Shown here piece after piece: positions 18,528 to 27,050 of a DNA stretch of 64,000 bases (position 1 is the stretch's first letter; every line of letters begins with the position of its first letter). Where the stretch lies: the NCBI RefSeq assembly GCF_040253635.1, contig NZ_JBEJGX010000003.1, forward strand, positions 5,233,501 to 5,297,500, given 5' to 3'. The notes below the pieces were generated by a model. The model was not told the origin of the DNA, did not search any database, and worked only from the letters and a program-made list of their open reading frames with translations. The DNA is from Streptomyces sp. Edi2. Lineage in GTDB: Bacteria; Actinomycetota; Actinomycetes; Streptomycetales; Streptomycetaceae. A program made the position numbers and the translations under genes.

Positions 18528-18944
18528 TCAGGTGCGCAGCATCCGCTCGATGGCCTTGGTGGCTTCCTGGACCTTGGCGTCGATGGCCGCGGGGCCCTTG
18601 ACGGCCGCGTCGGCGACGCAGTGCCGCAGATGTTCCTCCAGCAGCTGGAGGCCGAAGGACTGCAGGCCCTTCGTGCTCGCCGAGACCTGGGTGAGTATGT
18701 CGATGCAGTAGACGTCTTCTTCGAGCATCCGCTGCAGTCCGCGGATCTGCCCCTCGATCCGGCGCAGTCGCTTGATGTGTGCGTCTTTCTGCTGTGCGTA
18801 GCCGTGGGTGCCGGATGTCGCCGAAGTCTCTGCGTTATCGGTCACGGTTTGAGCTGCGTCCCGGGGGTCGGTGTCCGGCTGCCGGGGGTGGCAGGCCGCG
18901 GCGGCTGCGGCGCTGCCGGTGCTGTCGGCGTCCGTGGTCGTCAT
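18528..18944 (-). CDS. csoR: Copper-sensing transcriptional repressor CsoR
   Basis: 138-aa all-helical repressor that releases DNA on binding Cu(I). The CsoR core runs from KDAHIKRLRRIEGQIRGL to the end, with the full Cys-His-Cys ligand set Cys80 (VYCIDI), His105 and Cys109 (EEHLRHC). The first 48 residues form a low-complexity extension. S. lividans CsoR (SCO4136 orthologue, from memory) has the same arrangement and gene neighbours. A matching palindromic operator lies 30 bp upstream of the start, implying autoregulation. Confidence 0.93.
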   Translation of the reverse strand: MTTTDADSTGSAAAAAACHPRQPDTDPRDAAQTVTDNAETSATSGTHGYAQQKDAHIKRLRRIEGQIRGLQRMLEEDVYCIDILTQVSASTKGLQSFGLQLLEEHLRHCVADAAVKGPAAIDAKVQEATKAIERMLRT

Positions 18945-18973
18945 GGCCGTCTCCCGTGGTATCTAGGCGATCT

Positions 18974-18994
18974 ATATACCCCTGGTGGGTATAT
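18974..18994. promoter_or_regulatory. CsoR operator
   Basis: 8-bp arms ATATACCC (18974-18981) and GGGTATAT (18987-18994) with centre CTGGT. This is the A/T-rich flank plus C/G-tract design of known CsoR operators. It is 30 bp before csoR and about 145 bp before the divergent DUF47/Pit operon. The rest of the gap holds a weaker dyad GTGCAG/CTGCAC (19028-19045) and a possible -10 TAGCAT (19096-19101). Confidence 0.88.
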
Positions 18995-19138
18995 GGTACC
19001 GAACTTTGCGGGCACCTGTGGTACCCCGTGCAGAGCATGCTGCACGATGGGCGACACTGAAGGAATGCCGGTTAGCTGTGGCTGGATGATGCGCCTAGCA
19101 TCAACTCGACCGAATCCGATGCACCCCGAGGATTTCAC

Positions 19139-19759
19139 GTGCGCTTTCGTCTGACCCCCAGGGAGACGAGCTTCTACGACATGTTCGCCGCCTCCGCGGA
19201 CAACATCGTCACGGGCTCCAAGCTCCTGATGGAACTGCTCGGGGCGGACTCCTCCGCTCGTGCAGAGATCGCCGAGCGTATGCGGGCGGCGGAGCACGCG
19301 GGTGATGACGCGACCCACGCGATCTTCCACCAGCTGAACTCCTCGTTCATCACGCCGTTCGACCGCGAGGACATCTACAACCTCGCCTCGTCGCTCGACG
19401 ACATCATGGACTTCATGGAAGAGGCGGTCGACCTGGTCGTCCTCTACAAGGTCGAGGAGCTGCCCAAGGGCGTCGACCAGCAGATCGAGGTGCTGGCACG
19501 GGCGGCCGAGCTGACCGCCGAGGCCATGCCGCATCTGCGGACCATGACCAACCTCACCGAGTACTGGATCGAGGTCAACCGCCTGGAGAACCAGGCCGAC
19601 CAGATCCACCGCAAGCTGCTTGCGCACCTCTTCAACGGCAAGTACGACGCCATCGAGGTCCTCAAGCTCAAGCAGATCGTGGACATCCTGGAAGAGGCGG
19701 CGGACGCGTTCGAGCATGTCGCCAACACGGTCGAGACCATCGCGGTCAAGGAGTCCTGA
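19139..19759 (+). CDS. DUF47/PhoU-like phosphate transport accessory protein
   Basis: 206-aa all-helical protein of the TIGR00153/DUF47 family, which resembles PhoU and is nearly always encoded next to a Pit permease. The D/E-rich helices (FDREDIYNLASSLDDIMDFMEEAVDLV and ENQADQIHRKLLAHLF regions) carry the E/DxxxD-type metal-binding pattern of PhoU folds. Start GTG 19139. It lies 9 bp upstream of the permease gene and probably regulates or couples to it. Confidence 0.9.
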   Translation: MRFRLTPRETSFYDMFAASADNIVTGSKLLMELLGADSSARAEIAERMRAAEHAGDDATHAIFHQLNSSFITPFDREDIYNLASSLDDIMDFMEEAVDLVVLYKVEELPKGVDQQIEVLARAAELTAEAMPHLRTMTNLTEYWIEVNRLENQADQIHRKLLAHLFNGKYDAIEVLKLKQIVDILEEAADAFEHVANTVETIAVKES

Positions 19760-19768
19760 GCGCCGCCC

Positions 19769-20767
19769 ATGGAGACCTTCGCGCTCGTCGTGACCATTGC
19801 GGTCGCGCTCGGATTCACCTATACCAACGGCTTCCACGACTCCGCGAACGCCATCGCGACCTCGGTCTCGACGCGGGCACTGACCCCGCGCGCGGCACTG
19901 GCGATGGCCGCCGTGATGAACCTCGCCGGTGCGTTTCTCGGCAGCGGGGTCGCCAAGACGGTCAGCGAAGGGCTGATCGCCACTCCCCAGGGCAACCAGG
20001 GGATGGGCATTCTCTTTGCCGCGCTGCTCGGCGCGGTGGTCTGGAACCTCGTCACCTGGTACTTCGGCCTGCCGTCCTCGTCCTCGCACGCCTTGTTCGG
20101 CGGCATGGTCGGAGCGGCGCTCGCCGGTGGCACCAAGGTCATCTGGGGCGGCGTGATCGAGAAGGTCGTCCTGCCGATGTTCATCTCGCCGGTCATCGGC
20201 CTGGTGCTCGGCTATCTCGTGATGGTCGTCATCCTCTGGATGTTCCGTAAGTCCAACCCGCACAAGGCCAAGCGGGGCTTCCGCATAGCCCAGACCGTCT
20301 CGGCCGCCGGCATGGCGCTGGGACACGGTCTGCAGGACGCCCAGAAGACCATGGGTGTCGTGGTGATGGCCCTGGTCATCGCCGATGTCGAGGACGCGAA
20401 CGACGCCATCCCGATCTGGGTCAAGCTGGCCTGTGCGCTCACCCTCTCGCTGGGTACGTACGCGGGTGGCTGGCGCATCATGCGCACCCTGGGCCGCCGC
20501 ATCATCGAGCTGGACCCGCCGCAGGGCTTCGCCGCGGAGACCACCGCCGCCTCGGTCATGTACACCGCGTCGTTCATGTTCCAGGCGCCGATCTCCACGA
20601 CCCATGTCATCACCTCCGCGATCATGGGCGTCGGCTCGACCAAGGGCCCGCGCGCGGTGCGCTGGGGCGTCGCCAAGAACATCGTGATGGGCTGGTTCAT
20701 CACCATGCCGGCGGCGGCGCTGGTCGCGGCGCTCGCGTTCTGGCTGATCCGGCTGGCCTTCGGCTGA
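19769..20767 (+). CDS. Inorganic phosphate transporter, Pit family
   Basis: 332-aa permease with about ten membrane helices that imports phosphate (often as a metal-phosphate complex) using the proton gradient. The duplicated PHO4 signature is visible: the N-terminal GFHDSANAIATSVSTRAL and C-terminal APISTTHVITSAIMGVG blocks. Second gene of the DUF47-pit operon. By memory it corresponds to S. coelicolor PitH1. A constitutive low-affinity role beside the inducible Pst system encoded convergently is the usual arrangement. Confidence 0.93.
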   Translation: METFALVVTIAVALGFTYTNGFHDSANAIATSVSTRALTPRAALAMAAVMNLAGAFLGSGVAKTVSEGLIATPQGNQGMGILFAALLGAVVWNLVTWYFGLPSSSSHALFGGMVGAALAGGTKVIWGGVIEKVVLPMFISPVIGLVLGYLVMVVILWMFRKSNPHKAKRGFRIAQTVSAAGMALGHGLQDAQKTMGVVVMALVIADVEDANDAIPIWVKLACALTLSLGTYAGGWRIMRTLGRRIIELDPPQGFAAETTAASVMYTASFMFQAPISTTHVITSAIMGVGSTKGPRAVRWGVAKNIVMGWFITMPAAALVAALAFWLIRLAFG

Positions 20768-20847
20768 CCGACCCGGCCACCGGGCACGCAGAGACAGCGC
20801 ACAACAGCGCACAACAGCACGCACAGAGCACACAGAGCACACAGAAT

Positions 20848-20877
20848 GGGCCCGCCCCCGGGAAGAGGGGCGGGCCC
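20848..20877. terminator. Bidirectional terminator between pit and pstB
   Basis: Perfect 11-bp stem GGGCCCGCCCC/GGGGCGGGCCC (20848-20858 and 20867-20877) between convergent operons. It is preceded (20790-20845) by a simple-sequence stretch of CACAGAG/CAACAGCG-type repeats with no other recognisable content. Confidence 0.88.
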
Positions 20878-20962
20878 TTCGCCTTGCGGTGGCACCGCCA
20901 TGCAGCACCGCAGGACGTGGTGGGGGCGGCCCGGCCGCAGTGGCCGGGCCCGCCCTTGCCGC

Positions 20963-21739
20963 TCAGCCGAAGCGGCCGGAGATGTAGTCCTCCGTGGCCT
21001 GGACCGACGGGTTGGAGAAGATCCGCTCGGTCTCGTCGATCTCGACCAGCTTGCCGGGCTGCCCGACGGCGGCGAGGTTGAAGAACGCCGTACGGTCCGA
21101 GACGCGCGCGGCCTGCTGCATGTTGTGCGTCACGATGACGATCGTGAAGCGCTCCTTGAGCTCGCCGATCAGGTCCTCGATGGCGAGGGTGGAGATCGGG
21201 TCGAGCGCCGAGCACGGCTCGTCCATCAGCAGCACCTGCGGCTCGACGGCTATGGCACGGGCGATGCACAGCCGCTGCTGCTGGCCGCCGGACAGGCCCG
21301 AGCCGGGCTTGTTGAGGCGGTCCTTGACCTCGTTCCAGAGGTTGGCGCCCTTGAGGGACTTCTCGACGATGTCCTTGAGCTCGCTCTTCTTGTACGAGCC
21401 GTTCAGCCGCAGACCGGCCGCGACATTGTCGAAGATCGACATCGTGGGGAACGGGTTGGGGCGCTGGAAGACCATGCCGACGGTGCGGCGGACGGCGACC
21501 GGGTCGACCCCGGAGCCGTAGAGGTTCTCGTCGTCCAGCATCACCTTGCCCTCGACGCGGCCGCCGGGGGTGACCTCGTGCATCCGGTTCAGGGTGCGCA
21601 GGAAGGTCGACTTGCCGCAGCCGGACGGGCCGATGAAGGCCGTCACGGAGCGCGGCTCGACGGTCATCGAGATGTCGTCGATGGCCTTGTGGCTGCCGTA
21701 GTACGCGGAGAGGCCGCTGACGTCGATTCGCTTGGCCAT
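20963..21739 (-). CDS. pstB: Phosphate ABC transporter ATP-binding protein PstB
   Basis: 258-aa ATPase of the high-affinity phosphate importer. Walker [10 protein letters not shown], the PstB-typical [16 protein letters not shown]-loop region, ABC signature LSGGQQQR, Walker [14 protein letters not shown] and the switch His in VTHNMQQA are all intact. ATG 21739 is preferred; a GTG three codons upstream (21748) is possible. Last gene of pstSCAB. Confidence 0.96.
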   Translation of the reverse strand: MAKRIDVSGLSAYYGSHKAIDDISMTVEPRSVTAFIGPSGCGKSTFLRTLNRMHEVTPGGRVEGKVMLDDENLYGSGVDPVAVRRTVGMVFQRPNPFPTMSIFDNVAAGLRLNGSYKKSELKDIVEKSLKGANLWNEVKDRLNKPGSGLSGGQQQRLCIARAIAVEPQVLLMDEPCSALDPISTLAIEDLIGELKERFTIVIVTHNMQQAARVSDRTAFFNLAAVGQPGKLVEIDETERIFSNPSVQATEDYISGRFG

Positions 21740-21775
21740 GGAAATCACTGCTTCTTTCGTGTGGACGGCGCGGGG

Positions 21776-22855
21776 TCAGCGGCCGGTTTTGGGGGCCTTC
21801 CAGCGGGCGATGCCGCGGGCCACCAGGTTGAGGATCATGACGAAGGCGATGAGGACCAGTGCCGCGGCCCATGCGCGGTCGTACGAGGCCTCGGAGCCCT
21901 GCTGCCACTGCTGGAAAACGTAGAGCGGCAGCGACTGCTGGGCATCTTCGAAGGGGTTGTTGTTGATCGTCTTCGCGCCCCACACCAGGAGCAGCACGGG
22001 CGCCGTCTCACCGGTGATACGGGCGATGGAGAGCATCACACCGGTGGTGATGCCGCCGATCGACGTCGGCAGGACGACCTTGAGGATGGTGCGCCACTTG
22101 GGCACGCCGAGGGCCAGCGAGGCCTCGCGCAGCTCGTTCGGGACGAGCTTGAGCATCTCCTCGGTGGAGCGGACCACGACCGGCATCATCAAGATCGCCA
22201 GCGCCATCGAGCCGGCGAAGCCCGACGGGCCGAAGCCGAGGATCAGGATCCACACGGAGAGGACGAACAGGCCGGCCACGATCGAGGGGATACCGGTCAT
22301 GACGTCGACGAAGAAGGTGACGGCGCGGGCCAGCCGGCCGCGGCCGTACTCGACGAGGTAGATCGCGGTGAGCAGACCGATCGGCGCGGCGATCAGGGTG
22401 GCCAGGCCGACCTGCTCCAGGGTGCCGACGATCGCGTGGTTGATGCCGCCGCCGGGCAGCGCGTCCGGGGTGGTGCCCATGGAGTGCGACAGGAAGTAGC
22501 CGTTGAGGACCTTGGTGCCGCGGGCGACGGTCTCCCACAGGAGGGAGGCCAGCGGTACGACGGCGATCAGGAAGGCCATCCAGACCAGGCAGGTGGCCAG
22601 GCGGTCCTTGGCCTGCCGGGTGCCCTCGACGGCCGCGGCCAGCGCGAAGGTGCCGAGGACGAAGAGCAGGGCGGCGATCAGGCCCCACTGGACGGTGCTG
22701 TCCAGGCCGGCGCCCAGCCCGATGCCGCAGCCCGCACCGGCCGCGACCAGCGCGAGAGCCGGCGGGGTCCAGCGGGGGAGCCGGGCCTGCTTGAGCGAGA
22801 CGGGCAGCGGGGAGTCGCCGTGGGAGACCGCGGGGCGGTCGGTCGTCATACTCAT
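21776..22855 (-). CDS. pstA: Phosphate ABC transporter permease PstA
   Basis: 359-aa permease with six core membrane helices plus N-terminal extra segments. The EAA-type cytoplasmic loop ELREASLALGVPKWRTILKVVLP, where PstB docks, is clear. The start ATG 22855 overlaps the stop of the upstream 26-codon ORF as ATGA; the Shine-Dalgarno GAGGTGG lies inside that ORF. A longer frame to 22900 exists but would run through the small ORF. Confidence 0.95.
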   Translation of the reverse strand: MSMTTDRPAVSHGDSPLPVSLKQARLPRWTPPALALVAAGAGCGIGLGAGLDSTVQWGLIAALLFVLGTFALAAAVEGTRQAKDRLATCLVWMAFLIAVVPLASLLWETVARGTKVLNGYFLSHSMGTTPDALPGGGINHAIVGTLEQVGLATLIAAPIGLLTAIYLVEYGRGRLARAVTFFVDVMTGIPSIVAGLFVLSVWILILGFGPSGFAGSMALAILMMPVVVRSTEEMLKLVPNELREASLALGVPKWRTILKVVLPTSIGGITTGVMLSIARITGETAPVLLLVWGAKTINNNPFEDAQQSLPLYVFQQWQQGSEASYDRAWAAALVLIAFVMILNLVARGIARWKAPKTGR

Positions 22856-22932
22856 GCCGCCACCTCGCTTCGCGAGGCACAGCATTCGCAAGGCGCGCAC
22901 CTTTTGTTGATTCCTTCGCTTCGCTCACTCAT
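22852..22932 (-). CDS. 26-aa Cys-rich ORF between pstC and pstA
   Basis: An ORF too short for normal gene callers, beginning at ATG 22932 which overlaps the pstC stop (ATGA), and ending at TGA 22852-22854 which overlaps the pstA start (ATGA). It reads MSERSEGINKRC with Cys12, then Cys15, Cys17 and Cys18, and ends SRSEVAA. The DNA holds a short hairpin CCTCGC-TTC-GCGAGG. It exactly fills the gap with two coupling junctions, so it is translated at least as a bridge; a peptide function such as metal or redox binding is speculative. Confidence 0.6.
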   Translation of the reverse strand: MSERSEGINKRCAPCECCASRSEVAA

Positions 22933-23927
22933 GCGGCAGCTCCCGAGTACTCCTTGCGGCGGGCGATGATCAGGCGGGCCGCGCCGTTGACGAGCAGCGT
23001 GATCACGAAGAGGACGAGGCCGGACGCGATCAGGGCGTCCTGGCCGAAGGTGTCGGCCTCGCTGAACTTGCTGGCGATGTTCTGGGCGAAGGTGCCGCCG
23101 CCCGGGTCCAGCAGGCTGGTGTTGATGAGGAAGCTGGGCGAGAGGACCGTGGCGACGGCCATCGTCTCGCCGAGCGCACGGCCCAGGCCCAGCATGGAGG
23201 CGCTGATGATGCCGGAGCGGCCGAAGGGGAGCACCGACATCCGGATGACTTCCCAGCGGGTGGCGCCGAGCGCCAGCGCGGCCTCCTCGTGCATCTTCGG
23301 GACCTGCAGGAACACCTCGCGGCTGACACTGGTCACGATCGGCAGGACCATGATCGCGAGCAGGATGCCGACGGTGAACAGCGAACGGGCCGCCCCGCCG
23401 CCGTAGGAGAAGATGCCGGTCCAGCCGAGGTAGTCGTCCAGCCAGGTGTAGAGGCCGCTCAGATGCGGGACGAGGAAGAGCGCGCCCCACAGGCCGTAGA
23501 TGATGCTGGGCACCGCGGCGAGCAGGTCGATGACGTAGCCGAGCGGTGAGGACAGCTTGCGCGGGGCGTAGTGCGAGATGAACAGCGCGATGCCGACGGC
23601 GACCGGGACCGCGATGACCATGGCGACCACCGAGCTGACGACGGTGCCGAAGGCGAGGACCGCGATGCCGAACTTCGGGTCCGTCCCGGTGGCGTTCCAG
23701 TCCAGGGTGGTGAAGAAGTTGGCCTTGTCGCCGGAGATGGCGAGCACGGAGCGGTAGGTGAGGAAGCCCGCGATGGCGGCCATGATCACCAGGAGGGCGA
23801 TCCCGGAGCCCCGGGAGAGCCCGAGGAAGATCCGGTCACCGGGGCGGACCGCCTTGCCGGAGACGGCCGAGCGGCCGTCGTTCCCTGGCAGGGGTGGGGT
23901 ATCGGTTGGCGAGGTAGCTGAATTCAT
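22929..23927 (-). CDS. pstC: Phosphate ABC transporter permease PstC
   Basis: 332-aa permease, six membrane helices after a cytoplasmic N-terminus of about 40 residues. The docking loop EEAALALGATRWEVIRMSVLP and the GRALGETMAVATVLS helix that follows are hallmark PstC segments. ATG 23927. Downstream it is coupled through a small ORF to pstA; upstream it is separated from pstS by a 130-bp gap containing strong hairpins. Confidence 0.96.
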   Translation of the reverse strand: MNSATSPTDTPPLPGNDGRSAVSGKAVRPGDRIFLGLSRGSGIALLVIMAAIAGFLTYRSVLAISGDKANFFTTLDWNATGTDPKFGIAVLAFGTVVSSVVAMVIAVPVAVGIALFISHYAPRKLSSPLGYVIDLLAAVPSIIYGLWGALFLVPHLSGLYTWLDDYLGWTGIFSYGGGAARSLFTVGILLAIMVLPIVTSVSREVFLQVPKMHEEAALALGATRWEVIRMSVLPFGRSGIISASMLGLGRALGETMAVATVLSPSFLINTSLLDPGGGTFAQNIASKFSEADTFGQDALIASGLVLFVITLLVNGAARLIIARRKEYSGAAA

Positions 23928-23982
23928 GGGTTCTCCGGTCTGCGGAGCCCGGCGGGGCTCCTGGCGCGGCGGTGCACCGGAC

Positions 23983-24053
23983 GGGCGGCGGCCCGAAAGG
24001 GGCCCTGGTGAAGGGGCCCCTTTGGCCGTACAGCGGTCTGCGGGCCGCCGCCC
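23983..24053 (-). terminator. Nested hairpin between pstS and pstC
   Basis: Outer 12-bp stem GGGCGGCGGCCC (23983-23994) / GGGCCGCCGCCC (24042-24053) encloses a 9-bp inner hairpin AAAGGGGCC (23996-24004) / GGCCCCTTT (24015-24023). It begins within 10 nt of the pstS stop. There is no long U tract, so it may act as a partial terminator or an RNA 3'-end stabiliser that keeps PstS expression above the permease genes. Confidence 0.72.
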
Positions 24054-24059
24054 GGTGGG

Positions 24060-25172
24060 TCAGGAGAGCGTGGTGACGGTCTTGCGGACCTTGTCGGCGA
24101 TCTCGGGGGGCAGCGGGGCGTAGCCGAGCTGCTTGAGCGCGCTCTGGCCGTCCTTGCTCGCGACGTAGGTCAGGAAGGACTTGGTGGCGGCCAGCGTCTC
24201 GGGCTTGTTGCCCTTGTCGCAGGCGATCTCGTTGGTCACCAGGGTGATCGGGTAGGCGCCCTCGGCCTTGGTGGTGTAGTTGAGCTTCAGGGCCAGGTCG
24301 TTGCCCTTGCCGGCCTGCTTGGCCTCGGAGATCGCCTTGGAGGCGTTGTCGACGGTGGCGTCGACCGGGGTCTTGGCGCCGGTGTTCAGCTTGACCGTCG
24401 GGACCTTGCCGGCCGTGGCGTACGACAGCTCGAAGTACGAGATCGCGCCGGGGGTCTGCTTGACCTGCGAGGAGACGCCGGCCGAGCCGGAGGCCGCCTG
24501 GCCGCCCTCGCCCTCCCACTTCTTCGCCGGCTCGTGCTTCCAGCCACCGGCGGCCTTGAGGTACTTGGTGAAGTTGTCGGTGGTGCCCGAGTCATCGGAG
24601 CGGTGGAACGGCTGGATCTTGAGGTCCGGGAGCTTCGCGCCCGGGTTCAGCTTCTTGATCGCGGGGTCGTTCCACTTCTTGATCTCCGAGTTGAAGATCT
24701 TCGACAGGGTCGGGGCGTCCAGCACCAGGTTGTCGGCGCCGGGGACGTTGTAACCGACCGCGATCGGGCCGCCGACCATCGGCAGGTCGATGGCCTGGCC
24801 GCCCTTGCAGACCTGCTTCGACTTCTTGACCTCGTCGGGCTTGAGGGGGGAGTCGGAGCCCGCGAAGGCGGTCTGGCCCTGCAGGAAGGTGGTGACGCCG
24901 GCGCCGGAGCCCGTCGGCTGGTAGTTGATCTCGGTGCCCTTGCAGGCGCCCGAGTAGGCCTGCACCCAGACGTCCATGGCGTTCTTCTGCGCGGAGGAGC
25001 CGGACGCGAGCAGCTTGCCCTTGCCCTCGCACTTGATGTTCGACGGCTTGGCGGCACCGCCGCCGGCGCCGGAGGTGTCATCGGAGCCGCACGCCGTCAG
25101 GGCCAGGGCACCCGAGACGGCGAGAGCGCCAACGGCGAGGGCGCGAACCCGGTTCTTGCGCTGAAGCTTCAC
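24060..25172 (-). CDS. pstS: Phosphate-binding lipoprotein PstS
   Basis: 370-aa substrate-binding lipoprotein. Signal peptide with lipobox ALTAC and Cys28. The ligand-binding segments are typical: ASGSSAQKNAMDVW, PTGSGAGVTTFLQGQTAFAGSDSPL, and FHRSDDSGTTDNFTKYL, which supply the Ser/Thr/Asp/Arg phosphate contacts. ATG 25172. First gene of pstSCAB; preceded by PHO box repeats, so induced by PhoP under phosphate limitation. Confidence 0.97.
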   Translation of the reverse strand: MKLQRKNRVRALAVGALAVSGALALTACGSDDTSGAGGGAAKPSNIKCEGKGKLLASGSSAQKNAMDVWVQAYSGACKGTEINYQPTGSGAGVTTFLQGQTAFAGSDSPLKPDEVKKSKQVCKGGQAIDLPMVGGPIAVGYNVPGADNLVLDAPTLSKIFNSEIKKWNDPAIKKLNPGAKLPDLKIQPFHRSDDSGTTDNFTKYLKAAGGWKHEPAKKWEGEGGQAASGSAGVSSQVKQTPGAISYFELSYATAGKVPTVKLNTGAKTPVDATVDNASKAISEAKQAGKGNDLALKLNYTTKAEGAYPITLVTNEIACDKGNKPETLAATKSFLTYVASKDGQSALKQLGYAPLPPEIADKVRKTVTTLS

Positions 25173-25321
25173 TGTCGAAAGTTCCTTCCTGGGGCGCGCC
25201 GCTTCGTCGGCGTGCGAGGTGAAGTGTGATCTGCGGGCTGTCGCGGTCTGCGATGCCGGATAGCCGTGTCGCGCTTGCGCATCAGGCGAAACGCGTACTC
25301 GGTGAGGCTGAAATTAGGCAG

Positions 25322-25365
25322 GTGAGGTGAAGCGGCCGATGGAGGGGAGTGAACGCACGGTGAAC
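25322..25365 (-). promoter_or_regulatory. PHO box (PhoP-binding direct repeats) upstream of pstS
   Basis: Read on the minus strand, four 11-bp units in phase: GTTCACCGTGC (25365-25355), GTTCACTCCCC (25354-25344), a degenerate TCCATCGGCCG, and CTTCACCTCAC (25332-25322). Two adjacent GTTCAC units spaced 11 bp are the Streptomyces PhoP consensus (from memory). The site is about 150-190 bp before pstS. The rest of the 25173-25509 gap holds the pstS 5' region and the divergent NlpC leader; no other site stands out. Confidence 0.88.
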
Positions 25366-25509
25366 CTCGGCCATCGGGTGGGTGCGGCGGGAGAAGTGTT
25401 CGCCAACTCGTGCGAAACGGCCCGTCGCCCTGTTGAATTACCGGCCGGTATGGCAGCATCCGCGCCTGTAGGAATACGCGAATCGGTGCGGAACGACCGG
25501 AGGTGGCTG

Positions 25510-26721
25510 GTGGGGAGCCAGGGGGCACGGCAGGGCGTTCGGGACGTACGGGACGGGCAGGCCGGGTGGGGATCATGGGGCGCACGGGCGCCTTGGGGTG
25601 CACGGAGATCATGGGCCGCACGGGGCAGCCGGCTCGTGGCGTGCACCGCCGTCGTCCTGTGCGCGACGGGGCTGCTCGGCGGTACGGCGACGGCCGCCTA
25701 CGCGGATGACCCGAAGAACCCGTCCGCGGACGCGGGGCAGGCCGCCGGCGCGGGAAAGGCCGCGGATGCCGACGCCGACGCCCGGCGCCTCGACGAGGTA
25801 CGCAAGAAGATCGACGCCCTCTACCGCAAGGCCGAGCAGGCCACCGACGCCTATAACGCCGCCAAGGAACAGGTCGAGCTCCAGCAGAAGGAGATCGTCA
25901 AGCTGGCGCGCAGCATCGACAGCACCCAGCGCCGGCTGGCCGACCTCAAGCGTCGGGCGGGTGCGCTGGCCAGCGCCCAGTACCGCGGCGGCGGGCTGCC
26001 CGCCGAGGCGAAGCTGATGCTCAACGTCGACCCCGAGGGCTTTTTCGACAATGCCACCCTGGCGCGCAAGGGGCAGCTGGCGGCCAAGCGAATGATCAGC
26101 CAACTGTCGCATCTGGAAGGCGACTTGGAGGACTATTCCGACTCGGCCACGGACCGCTGGGAGAAGCTGGAGGCGAACCGCAAGAAGAAGGAAAGCGCCC
26201 AGCGGGACATCAAGAAAAAGATCGACGAGGCAAAGAAGCTGGAATCCCGGCTGGCCGCCAAGGAAAAGGACCGGCTGAAGAAGCTGGAGGACGACCTGGC
26301 CTTCAAGCAGCAGCAGAAGTGGCTGGACTCGGGCGTACTGAAAGACATCAGTAACAAAGCCTCGGCTCCCGGCAAGAAGGCGATTTCGTACGCCACCGCA
26401 CAGATCGGCAAGGACTATGTGTGGGGCGCGGAAGGGCCGGACACCTTCGACTGCTCCGGGCTGACCCTGCGGGCGTGGCAGGCCGGCGGCCGGACCATTC
26501 CGCGGACCTCGCAGGAGCAGTGGCGGCGGCTGCCCCGGGTCGCGCTCAAGGACATGCGGCCGGGCGATCTGATCATTTATTTCTCCGATGCCAGCCATGT
26601 CGGGATGTATCTCGGCGACGGCGCGATCGTGCATGCGCCGCGGCCCGGCCGGCAGGTCACGATCACCGGCGCCGGCTCGATGCCGATCCTCGGTGTCGTC
26701 CGCCCCGATGGTGACGGCTGA
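25510..26721 (+). CDS. Secreted NlpC/P60 endopeptidase with coiled coil
   Basis: 403-aa cell-wall hydrolase of the RipA/CwlO type: basic N-terminus and signal peptide (hydrophobic core VACTAVVLCATGLL, cleavage near TAAYA-DD), long coiled coil (about 75-280) rich in Lys/Glu, then NlpC/P60 with Cys315 (FDCSGLT), His363 (SHVGMYLG) and His375 (IVHAPRPG). It cleaves D-iso-Glu to diamino-acid bonds in peptidoglycan. GTG 25510 is chosen because GGAGG (25499-25503) lies 6 nt upstream; the frame is open to 25327, but that part overlaps the pstS PHO box and looks non-coding. Confidence 0.9.
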   Translation: MGSQGARQGVRDVRDGQAGWGSWGARAPWGARRSWAARGSRLVACTAVVLCATGLLGGTATAAYADDPKNPSADAGQAAGAGKAADADADARRLDEVRKKIDALYRKAEQATDAYNAAKEQVELQQKEIVKLARSIDSTQRRLADLKRRAGALASAQYRGGGLPAEAKLMLNVDPEGFFDNATLARKGQLAAKRMISQLSHLEGDLEDYSDSATDRWEKLEANRKKKESAQRDIKKKIDEAKKLESRLAAKEKDRLKKLEDDLAFKQQQKWLDSGVLKDISNKASAPGKKAISYATAQIGKDYVWGAEGPDTFDCSGLTLRAWQAGGRTIPRTSQEQWRRLPRVALKDMRPGDLIIYFSDASHVGMYLGDGAIVHAPRPGRQVTITGAGSMPILGVVRPDGDG

Positions 26722-27050
26722 CACGATGGCGCGGATCACACGCGCGATAAATGACCGGATCGTTTCCTGTCCGAGAGTTGTCGTCGCGTAGCGGAAAGCA
26801 TCCGGGCGGGGTGATGTTCGTCATTCCGCATTCCGCCCTCCCCAGGTCAAATGGCTTATTGGGTGCGGCATATGACGATGGCCGATTGCCGCCGGGCATT
26901 CCATCCCACTCCGTACTGGCGCTATGGTCGCCTGGCAGTGCCCGGTGTTGCCCCCGCTCCATTGACCGACGAGCGACGGGAAGCCGGGCACGGTGGTGCG
27001 CCGGTCGGCGCTCCGCCGCACCCCTCGGGGGGAGGGAAGGAAGCAGACCC
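26722..27050. other. 329-bp intergenic region before the SpoIIE-type gene
   Basis: Contains the Shine-Dalgarno of the next gene (GGGGGGAGGGAAGG near 27027-27040) and no coding signal. Short direct repeats of ATTCCGC occur at about 26820-26838. No confident promoter or terminator could be assigned. Confidence 0.5.

Noticed and set aside
25327..25509. Longer N-terminus for the NlpC/P60 protein
   Set aside because: It covers the pstS PHO box, lacks a Shine-Dalgarno, and places the signal peptide far from the N-terminus; GTG 25510 has GGAGG at ideal spacing.
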